A stretch of 64,000 nucleotides of DNA from the NCBI GenBank assembly GCA_039583875.1, contig CM077167.1:149623010-149687009 (forward strand), read 5' to 3'. Within the stretch, counting starts at the first letter, position 1, and every line of letters starts with the position of its first letter. This DNA comes from Platanthera guangdongensis. Taxonomy: Eukaryota > Streptophyta > Magnoliopsida > Asparagales > Orchidaceae. This document shows positions 53,953-62,550 of the stretch, piece by piece. A program made the translations under genes and the position numbers. The notes under the pieces were generated by a model that was not told where the DNA came from, made no database searches, and was given only the letters and a program-made list of their open reading frames with translations.

Positions 53953-56540
53953 TGTCACAACCCGCATTTCCTCAATGAGTACCTCGTATCAGAGCAAGAG
54001 AAACTACGGGTTATGATGCCACGTCGTACAGGGGATAACTGCACACGCTCAGGCAACCCTTGACGCTTACGTTATGAGTTGAAATCTAACAGTTAAATGC
54101 AAGAAAACCTTTGGATTTAATGGTCGTATCCCTCGGCCTTAGGTATCAAAAACTGTATGTGTACGCGGCAGAAATCCTTTGTTTATTTATGCAGTCTCTA
54201 TTGATACTATTAAGAAATCATCTTTGTTTACGTCATTTGGAAAATAAGTGTTTGGTAACCAAAACATGTTATGCATGGATACAATAATAGGTTTGGTTTA
54301 CCTTCAACATACCTAATGCAAGCTACCATAAATTCTTCCCAAGTGCAAGAAGACATCATCCAAATGAGTCACATTAGCAGTCTATTATTCATACATCACA
54401 AGTAAAGAAAGCCACCAATGGGCGCCAACAAGCTGGCACGAACCCATTGGGGCACATGTATGTCTGTACAACAAAGAAAAGAACTACCTCGCTCAGCAAG
54501 CTCGGCTAGCTCCCAAGAAACGCCTCCAACAAACCTAGCCGCTCAACCGGCTACAACCTGCACCTGAGGCATTCAAGAAAGAATACCTCAGCAATCCTCG
54601 AAGGTACAACAAAAAGAAGAGCAACTTGTTGATACAATATCGGCTTACCGACCCCGTAGCAAGATTTCATCTAAGTAAAATGAGTGAATAAAACAAGTGG
54701 AAAACACACCAAAACACATGCCAAACGCACCAAGTGCGTACAAGTTTCATCAAGTCCTGCTCAACCTGCAGGAGCAAAAGGCAAAACACATGCCCATTCC
54801 ATCATCCTTCGTACAAGAAACAACGCTATGAGTGAAACATAAGCAGTGGTTACATGCGATTCAGCAAGGGTCTTTTGGTGGCAGCCCTAAAGTGGAACGC
54901 ACCAATAAAAACCAACCCAAATCGGGGCCAAAATGGTGCTCTACACCACAAATCCAAACCCGGTGGCCACAAAGGCTTAACCCACACCACCCCTTACCAA
55001 AGCCGTACATACACGCTTCTGCCATGGTTCACATTCGCCTCGCAAAACTCACCATAAACCCATAACCCAAGCGCAACACCATAAGCAACTCTCACCATAA
55101 CCCATAACCCAACTACACACGTTCCCTTCCTTCGTCCTCACACATGACTACAAATTGCCAACGTAGAGTTTGATGCACTTCATCACATGAAAGAGTTTGA
55201 TTAACCTAATTACATAAATCACATGTTTGGAACAATAATCACATACTTTTGATCAAGGAGGAAGCACATAAATTTGAAAAGCTACATGAACATGAATCAA
55301 ATTAGCTACATGAATCACATGAACAAGAGAACTACATGAATTAACCTAGCATAGACTTGATAACTAAACAAAACTAAGCATGGAAGATCAAAGTCATTCA
55401 GCATAGGGAAATTTAAGAGCATAATAAGGCTAGTGAGGAAGAACCCAAAATAAGAAGAACAAGCTAGGAAACTTGAAAGAGAAACTAGCTATTTTGCACA
55501 ATCAAAAACAAGAAAGAAGATTGACAAGGGTGAAGAACACCGCTTGCCTGAACCGAGACGATGCCGCGACGGCTGCTCCTCTCTTTCCTTGCCTTGCTTG
55601 AGCCTTTCTCTCTTGCTTTCCCCTTGAGAATGAAGAAGAAGATGAAGAGAAGGTGAAGTGAGGAGGAGAAACTCTGTTTCGGCCTTATTTTCTCCAGAAC
55701 AGAGCTGGACCGTTAAATGCAGAATCAAGGAAATGAACGACACAAAAAAACTGGAAAAAGTCGATTTTCGGGCCGGTCACGCCCTGTGTCACGCCCGTGA
55801 CGCAGGGCGTGTACCGTAAGCGGCGCAGAAAGTCGGCAAATCCAAGTTTATCCACACGGTACACGGCCGGGTACACGCCCGTGACGGGTCGGTCACGCCC
55901 GTGACCTAGGGCGTGTAGCCCGTGTCTCGACACCTCGTCGACCAAAAGTGTCGACACTCGACACAGCTTGACACGCCCTGTGACACGCCCGTGTCACAGG
56001 CCGTGTTCCCTCTCTCGACACCCGACACTCGATACTCAACACTCGACACTCGACACTCGACACTGCGGGACACGGCCCGTGACACGCCCGTATCACGGGG
56101 CGTGTACCCCATTCGTCGAGCTCAACTCGACACAGGAAAATCATCGAGTCGAGGAGGTCACGCCCAGGTCACGCCCTGGGTCACGCCCCGACACGCCCGT
56201 GTCGGGGGGCGTGTCACGCACAAAAATGACTATTTTTCCCTGTTTTGACAAATGTTTCTGTGTCGTCCTAGACCATTTTTGCCTTAAGAACTTTTTACCC
56301 TTTTTTGTTTCCTGTACCAGCAACTCAGTTTGAGCGACATTTCCCGGGCGCGAAAAAGTGCAAGCATTCCCTAAGAGGCCTCACCGAGTCCCCATCTGGA
56401 CTCCGGTTTGCTGGAGAATCGTGCAACTCGGCTACCAAAACAGCCACTCGCAAGCCCGCGGGAAAAACCATGCTCGAACAACGGTCACAACCAACGTAAC
56501 GCCCATCACGCGTACGCAATCAAAAATCCGGGGTGTTACA
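53953..56540 (-). repeat. 5' LTR of the minus-strand Tekay-type element
   Basis: 2588 bp, counterpart of 46143-48734, followed by TGTGC. The palindrome block is at 55775-56215. Confidence 0.93.
55775..56215. repeat. Palindromes ACACGCCCGTGTC and GTGTCGACAC in LTR (right copy)
   Basis: Same layout as 47965-48410; 325-765 nt from the LTR start in sense direction. Confidence 0.85.
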
Positions 56541-56545
56541 TGTGC
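56541..56545. repeat. Target site duplication TGTGC, right copy
   Basis: Matches 46138-46142. Confidence 0.92.
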
Positions 56546-56600
56546 GGCGAGCTCTGGCTGGCGAGTTGGAGGGAATCTTCTGGTGGGGGCCACCTACGGC

Positions 56601-56609
56601 TATATATAT
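56601..56609 (+). promoter_or_regulatory. TATA box of antisense unit 1
   Basis: CTATATATATGC in a GC-rich context, 60 nt before the ATG at 56661. Before the Tekay-type insertion it lay about 520 bp from the oppositely directed LTR TATA box at 45680. Confidence 0.5.
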
Positions 56610-56660
56610 GCACCTGCTCTGCTGCCTTGCTCTTGCCATTCCACCTGTCGCCTTGCCAAG

Positions 56661-57693
56661 ATGCCCCTCCCTAAGGAGATCCAAGAGCGCATAGACCGAG
56701 CTCGCCTGGCTTCCGCGGCTCGCGTTGCCGCGCTGACGGCGGTACCCGCGAAAGCTCCCCAAATTGATTCTGCCGAGCCGAGCTCTAAGAGGACGAAGCC
56801 ATTCCCCGAGGCGACCGAGCCCATTTTCCACGACCTGAGGGCCACCCTGGCTCGCGAGACCGGCTCTTCTACCCGAACTATTCTGGAGAAGGATAGGGAG
56901 GTCGTCGTAGTCAGCGACGATCAGGACAGCCAACCAGATGGTGAGGGCACCGCGCCGCGGGTCCCCACGTCGCGAGGCGAGGTCACGCTTGCCACTCCGC
57001 GATTCTCGGCACCGGACAGCCATCCCCGAGATCCGCCGCCCCTCTTCGGGATCCTGCCTGTGAGCTCGCAGAGGCCAACTTCACCACCGGGCTCCCCTCC
57101 TCGGCAAATTGATGCGGCCGCCGGGGAAGGTCTGGGGTCCATTCCCACCCCGGGCTTCGAGCTCATCTCGCCGGGGGCTCGCGGCCCAGGTCGCGGGAAG
57201 GACCTGAGGTTCATCCCTCCCCGCATCTCCTTTGAACCGCCGAGCTCTTCAGGTCAGCCTCGCTGAACCCTGTGCTTCATAAGTTTTCGCTCTGCTGATA
57301 TCTGCCTTTACAGCTCTTCCCAGTCAATCGGCTGCCGAGGAGTCCTCGCGGGCAGCCCACCACTATCCCCTCCCGTCTCCGAGCTCGCTGGACTCTTACG
57401 TGGGTCCGGAGGTGGATCAAGGCGAGCTGACGAGGAGGGAGGTCAAGCTCCTCAAGAAGCTGGTGTGCGGACTGCGCGAGGTGCATGACGTCAACGAGAC
57501 GCTGCAGCGCGACTACGCGCGTCTTGCTGAGGAGGTGCGCCTCGGCCAAGCTGGCGAGTTGATGTCTCCCTCCCGACTCCTGGACGAGATAGACGACGGT
57601 CTCTTGGTTGCGCAAAGGAATTCTGGAAGGATCCGCGAGCTACTCCGCGCGCGGCAGCCTGGGGGGCGGGGGTCGCGAGGCTGGGGTAGGTAA
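56661..57693 (+). CDS. Antisense gene-like unit 1 of the Tat-lineage element (two exons)
   Basis: Exon 1 is 56661-57252 (MPLPKEIQERIDRARLAS...), exon 2 is 57314-57693 including the stop, joined over a 61-nt GT-AG intron (57253-57313) in phase 1 to give about 324 residues. The frame reads on across the splice without change of character. The first half is Pro/Ser/Arg-rich and disordered-looking; residues about 235-320 (GELTRREVKLLKKLVCGLRE...) are probably helical. I recognise no family. Strand is opposite to pol. A polyA-like CAAATAAAAAAC lies at 57824. AG|GTAAGT overlapping the stop (57688-57695) is a strong donor, so the unit might instead splice onward. Codons are GC-rich like the rest of this element. 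Confidence 0.5.
57253..57313 (+). other. Intron of antisense unit 1 (61 nt)
   Basis: CAG|GTCAGC to TTTACAG|CT; T-rich before the acceptor. Splicing avoids the stop at 57264. At 61 nt it would be near the lower limit for plant introns. Confidence 0.5.
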
Positions 57694-57823
57694 GTCTGCG
57701 GGCTCCTCTGCCGAGCCGACCAGCGCTCGCATCCCGGTGCCCTCCCTGCTCGCGCGCCCCGCTTTCAATTCTGAACTTTTGACTTCTGTGATGAATAATT
57801 TTTAGAACATTCTTAATTATGTT

Positions 57824-57835
57824 ACTCAAATAAAA
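57824..57835 (+). terminator. PolyA-like signal of antisense unit 1
   Basis: CAAATAAAAAAC with T-rich sequence before it (TAATTATGTTAC), about 130 nt after the stop of unit 1 and before the promoter of unit 2. Confidence 0.4.
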
Positions 57836-57963
57836 AACTGCAATGTTTGACTTAGCCTTGGTTGGGACGCGTCAGAAGTCGGCGAGTTGGGGTGGCGAGC
57901 TGGGGTGGCGAGCTGGGGCAGCGAGCTGCGCCGATGTGACAGCCTGCCTCAGATTTCTTTTCC

Positions 57964-57971
57964 TATAAATA
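57964..57971 (+). promoter_or_regulatory. TATA box of antisense unit 2
   Basis: CCTATAAATAGCCCC, a textbook plant TATA box about 105 nt before the ATG at 58069. A pyrimidine-rich stretch follows, as in plant transcript starts. Confidence 0.65.
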
Positions 57972-58734
57972 GCCCCCCCTCACCTACCCCCGTACTGCCT
58001 TTATTGCTTTGCTTTCCTTTCTTAGCTTTCTCCCTTCCCTGCTCGCGTCGCGCTTTTCCTCTGCGATCATGGGCAAGACCAACCCGGACGCCGACGACCG
58101 CTCCAAATGCGCGCAACACTTCGCAGACTATTGCTTCTTCGACGGCCACACCAGCGAGGATGAGCGGAATTCAAGGCCGCGTATGTGCCGCCGGGCTTTG
58201 AGGCACGCAGGCCGGGGCCGGGTGAGGCCATCAACACGTTCTACGAGAACGAGCTCGCCTTCCCCATCTCGCACTTCGAGGTGGGGCTGCGACTTCCCTT
58301 GTGGCCGGAGATCCGGCAGATCCTGAAGTACTACGGGGCCGTCCCCGCGCAGCTGAACTCCAACGCCATCGCAATGATGGTGGCGTTCGCGAGCTACCTC
58401 CGGCGAGAGAGGATCGAGTTCAACCTGACGGTGTTCAGGAAGCTTTTCTCCTACAAGGCGACGACGGATGGGGTCGCCTACTTCGGCGGCTCCTTGATCA
58501 AAGTTCGCGAGATCGCGAACAAGCACCATACCTGGATGACCAAGATCGCCTTCGTCAAGGGCGATCTCGACAACATCCCCTACTCGCCGCAACAAAAAGG
58601 CGAGGAGGTGTACCGCCCGCCGGCCGTGTCCGGCAACGACGCCGAGCTCCACAAATTCTTCCTTCACAAAGATTTCGAGGTCGCCTTCCTGCGGAGGGGC
58701 CTCGACGCGCTCCCCCCGGTTCTGCCCGGCGAAG

Positions 58735-58828
58735 GTATATTCTCCTCATCTTGCCGAGCTCGCCTACTCGCCGAACTCGGCACATCGTCATATCTGAATT
58801 CCTAACCTTTTCAAGTGTTTTCCTGCAG
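58735..58828 (+). other. First intron of antisense unit 2 (94 nt)
   Basis: GAAG|GTATAT to TCCTGCAG|GG, phase 1. Splicing avoids the stop at 58803-58805 and joins LPPVLPGE to ERIIPANPPF. Confidence 0.65.
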
Positions 58829-59649
58829 GGGAGCGAATAATCCCCGCGAACCCGCCGTTCGCGGACCCGGGGCTCGATACTGACCCTCTCGCTCGCGAGA
58901 GGGCGGCGGCAGCGGCCTGCCGAGACGAGGCGACCCTCTCGCAGCCCTCTTCCGGCAAGAGGCGATCTGAGGACGCGGGGTCGAACCCGCCATCCGGCCC
59001 CCGTCAGATGAAAAAGATGCGGAGGGCACTGCTGGCTCCGCGGGGGCAACAACAACAACAACATCAGCCCAGCCCCAAGTACATCAGCTCGTCGGAGACT
59101 CCTCCCGACGCGTCACCGGAGAGCCCGCTGAAGGAGAAAACCAGCAAGGGCCGAAAGGGTGGTAAGGGCCCTTCTTCCTCGGCTGCGATCTCCCCTCCTC
59201 CTTCGGCGAAGAGGGCTGCCCGCGAGCGTGCGCCGCCGAAGCAGCACCCCCTCTTCAACTTCGGCGCGCGCTGGAAGGATTCCGCGGGCGAGCCCATGCT
59301 GCAGTGGGACGAGCTCGCTCATCGAGTCTCCGTCTCCACTCTGCACCCGTCCTGGCACGACCGCGAGCCCGCCACCGGTCACGCCTATGCCCTCGGCTTC
59401 GGCCTTTATGGCCGGGAGGATGCCGAGGCCTACAAGAGGACGACCCTCCGACAGCTCGGCCATGAGGGTCTGCAGTCCCACCTGCGGACTCTGGAGCTGC
59501 ACCACATGCTGGCGCGCCGCAGCTTCGCCCTCAGCCACCAGCTCGAAAAGGCCGAGCAGGCTCGCGACCTCGCCAAGGAGCAGATCGCCGATCAGGCGAG
59601 GCGGCTCGGCATCGCGGATGGTCTCCTCGCCCAGGCCGCCGACGGATTG

Positions 59650-59718
59650 GTAAGTGTTACGCACCGCTCTCTTTTACTTAGAAAGCTTTGTGCTGCTGCT
59701 AAATGGGCTTTTCTCCAG
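59650..59718 (+). other. Optional in-frame intron of antisense unit 2 (69 nt)
   Basis: TTG|GTAAGT to TTCTCCAG|GATG, phase 0, a multiple of three without a stop. Its removal joins QAADGL directly to DAKAAGELQARN. The donor matches the consensus fully. Confidence 0.5.
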
Positions 59719-60279
59719 GATGCCAAGGCGGCGGGCGAGCTCCAGGCTCGCAACACTGAGCTGGGGGAGGAGGTCTGCCGGCTGCGCGCGCAACTGGCCG
59801 CGGATGCCGACGCTGCTGGGGAGCTCCAGGCTCGCAACGCCGAGCTAGGGGAGGAGATCGGCCGACAGCGCGCACGCCTTGGCGAGCTGGAGGGCGCGAA
59901 CGCGAAGATGAAGGGGGAGAACCAGCACCTTCTCGGCGAGGTGCGTCTCCAGGCGGAGATCTTCTTCCCGTCGCACGACATCGATCCCACACTCCCCTAC
60001 AAGAGCCCGCGTATCTTCGGCGAGGCCGACCTCGTCGAGAGACTGCGGGTCAACTCAATCCAGACCGCCGAGTGCACCCTCTCAATGATGAAGGACTCCG
60101 GGGTGTTGGTGGAAGGGTGCGGGGAGATCTCTGCTCGGGACCTGATGCCGAGTCTATTTCCGGCGACGCCGCCCAGCGAGAAGGAAGATAGCCTGGATGC
60201 AATGTTCGGGAAGAGCTTCCAGGATCCTTCGGGCGACGGCGAGGACCAACCCGGCGGAGGGGCCGAGGCCAGCGGATAG

Positions 60280-60360
60280 CCTTGTATTTTTCTTTTTTGA
60301 TTACTCGCCGAGGCGAGCTCCCTGTAACTTTGTAAATAATTAATGAAAGTTTTTTGATCA
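60280..60360 (+). terminator. 3' untranslated region and polyA-like signal of antisense unit 2
   Basis: AT-rich end after the stop, with TAAATAATTAATGAAAG near 60332. The sequence becomes GC-rich again at about 60400. Confidence 0.4.
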
Positions 60361-60803
60361 TACCGGTGTCATTTCCTCTTTACTATGCTTGTTGTGCTCT
60401 GGATGTATGCGAGTTCTTCCTCCCGCGACCTCGCAGAGATAGGTTCTGCGAGTAGAGTGGTTATGAGAGCGTGCACGCGAGCGAGACGCGTTTTGAGGGC
60501 TCGTCGAGCCCCAAACAATTTTGTGGCGGGTTGCTCTCCGCCCTTATCGCGCCACTATTGCTCGCACGCGAGCCATCCAGGTTACGCCCGTCGAAGGAGA
60601 AATTTTTTGAAGTGTAATGGGCCAAGGAGGCGAGATCCCCCGGTCCGGCTTCTCTTCCTTTGGCGAGGCCCGGGCTTGCGGCCTACTCGCCAATGCCGAG
60701 CCGGAGATGACGAGTCCGAACTCGCCCATGCAGAGCCCTCCAGCCCGGCTCGCCTTCTTGATTGTGCCGAGCTGAGTTTGCCGAGCCCGAGCTCGTCCTG
60801 ACA
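60361..60803 (-). other. GC-rich element sequence, possible start of the 3' LTR
   Basis: No gene recognised; rich in CTCGCC, GCCGAGC and CGCGAG phrases in both orientations. On the minus strand it starts TGTCAGGACGAGC at 60803, right after a purine tract. If this is the LTR start, both antisense units lie within the LTR, giving an LTR of about 5.2 kb. The 5' LTR needed to test this is outside the window. Confidence 0.35.
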
Positions 60804-60817
60804 GGACCCCTCCCCTT
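60804..60817 (-). promoter_or_regulatory. Candidate polypurine tract of the Tat-lineage element
   Basis: Minus strand AAGGGGAGGGGTCC before TGTCAGG. The trailing TCC is unusual for a polypurine tract, so another position, such as the G-rich stretch at 57972-57990, is possible. Confidence 0.4.
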
Positions 60818-60870
60818 GGCTCCCTGCCACAGACTTTGGCCTGTACCTGATGACTTCAAGGCCGACACCA

Positions 60871-62460
60871 TCGAGTGACCTCCGGCCCTGTCAGCTAGGT
60901 GAGAGCCTGACAGCGGGATCTGTTCAAGGCCAAGGATGACACCGAGTGACTTCCAGCCCTGCCAGCTAGGTGTGAGCCTGACAGCGGGATCTGCTCGGGG
61001 TCTACTATTACCACCATTGAGTGACTTCCAGCCCTGCCAGCTAGGTGAGAGCCTGACAGCGGGATCTGCTCGAGGCCAAGAATGACATCGAGTGACTTCC
61101 AGCCCTGCCAGCTAGGTGAGAGCCTGACAGCGGGATCTGCTCGGGGTCCACTATTACCACCATCGAGTGACTTCCAGCCCTGCCAGCTGGGTGAGAGCCT
61201 GACAGCGGGATCTGCTCGAGGCTAAGGATGACACCGAGTGACTTCCAGCCCTGCCAGCTAGGTGAGAGCCTGACAGCGGGATCTGCTCGGGGTCCACTAC
61301 TACCACCATCGAGTGACTTCCAGCCCTGCCAGCTAGGTGAGAGCCTGACAGCGGGATCTGCTCGAGGCCAAGGATGACACCGAGTGACTTCCAGCCCTGC
61401 CAGCTAGGTGAGAGCCTGACAACGGGATCTGCTCGGGGTCCACTACTGCCACCATCGAGTGACTTCCAGCCCTGCCAGCTAGGTGAGAGCCTGACAGCGG
61501 GATCTGCTCGAGGCCAAGGATGACACCGAGTGACTTCCAGCCCTGCCAGCTAGGTGAAAGCCTGACAGTGGGATTTGCTCGGGGCCAAGGATGACACCGA
61601 GTGACTTCCAGCCCTGCCAGCTAGGTGAGAGCCTGACAGCGGGATTTGCTCGGGGTCCACTACTACCACCATCGAGTGACTTCCAGCCCTGCCAGCTAGG
61701 TGAGAGCCTGACAGCGGGATCTGCTCGAGGCCATGGATGACACCGAGGGACTTCCAGCCCTGCCAGCTAGGTGAGAGCCTGACAGCGGGATCTGCTCGGG
61801 GTCCACTACTACCACCATCGAGTGACTTCCAGCCCTGCAAGCTAGGTGAGAGCCTGACAGCGGGATCTGCTCGAGGACAAGGATGACACCGAGTGACTTC
61901 CAGCCCTGCCAGCTAGGTGAGAGCCTGACAGCGGGATCTGCTCGGGGCCAAGGATGACACCGAGTGACTTCCAGCCCTGCCAGCTAGGTGAGAGCCTGAC
62001 AATGGGATATGCTCGGGGTCCACTACTCCCACCATCGAGTGACTTCCAGCCCTGCCAGCTAGGTGAGAGTCTGACAGCGGGATCTGCTCGAGGCCATGGA
62101 TGACACCGAGTGACTTCCAGCCCTGCCAGCTAGGTGAGAGCCTGACAGCGGGATCTGCTCGGGGCCAAGGATGACACCGAGTGACTTCCAGCCCTGCCAG
62201 CTAGGTGAGAGCCTGACAGCGGGATCTGCTCGGGGTCCGCTACTACCACCATCGAGTGACTTCCAGCCCTGCCAGATAGGTGAGAGCCTGACAGCGGGAT
62301 CTGCTCGAGGCCATGGATGACACCGAGTGACTTCCAGCCCTGCCAGCTAGGTGAGAGCCTGACAGCGGGATCTGCTCGGGGTCCACTACTACCACCATCG
62401 AGTGACTTCCAGCCCTGCCAGCTAGGTGAGAGCCTGACAGCGGGATCTGCTCGTGGTTCA
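60871..62460. repeat. Tandem repeat, 22 units of 72-76 bp
   Basis: Each unit has a conserved 54-bp core (GAGTGACTTCCAGCCCTGCC, then AGCTAGGTGAGAGCCTGACA, then GCGGGATCTGCTCG) and one of two spacers: type A (AGGCCAAGGATGACACC) or type B (GGGTCCACTACTACCACCATC). A and B mostly alternate, so the larger period is about 148 bp, with a few A-A steps (near 61585, 61940, 62165). Unit 1 at 60871 is the most diverged. The block lies between the pol stop and the candidate polypurine tract. The 70-110 codon minus-strand frames across it are repeat products. Confidence 0.92.
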
Positions 62461-62550
62461 AAACACATCACATTCTACCATGCAGGCTAGTTACAACATT
62501 ATCAGAGAGCTTGAAGGAATTTATTATAATCAAAGTGCTGCTTACATGTT
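62461..62550 (-). other. Spacer between tandem repeat and pol end
   Basis: About 90 nt of ordinary sequence with no feature; it begins just after the pol stop on the minus strand. Confidence 0.5.

Larger units (their letters stand above)
46143..56540 (-). mobile_element. Full-length Tekay-type chromovirus, minus strand
   Basis: 10.4 kb with LTRs of 2592 and 2588 bp, about 2% different by eye, TSD TGTGC, PBS, gag, pol with chromodomain-like tail and polypurine tract. It inserted into the 3' LTR region of the Tat-lineage element. Gag and pol have stops, a frame break and two changed catalytic residues, so it is not autonomous. Confidence 0.93.
58069..60279 (+). pseudogene. Antisense gene-like unit 2 with gypsy-type transposon domain (PF04195-like)
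   Basis: ATG 58069 (MGKTNPDADDRSKCAQ). A frameshift at about 58168 (one base lost, or two gained) interrupts it; the next frame reads VPPGFEARRPGPGEAINTFY, FPISHFEVGLRLPLWPEI and FRKLFSYKATTDGVAYFGG, the pattern of the putative gypsy-type transposon domain. Exon 1 ends at 58734; a 94-nt GT-AG intron (58735-58828) leads to exon 2, which runs in frame to TAG 60277-60279 with an optional 69-nt in-frame intron (59650-59718). Exon 2 holds a basic, Gln- and Ser-rich stretch, then a long coiled coil with the duplicated AAGELQARNTELGEE and AAGELQARNAELGEE, and an acidic tail. It lies antisense to pol; such antisense ORFs are known in Tat-lineage elements. Role unknown. Confidence 0.65.

Noticed and set aside
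61550..62471. Minus-strand frames of 72-113 codons
   Set aside because: They are translations of the 72-76 bp tandem repeat, with internal copies of the same peptide.
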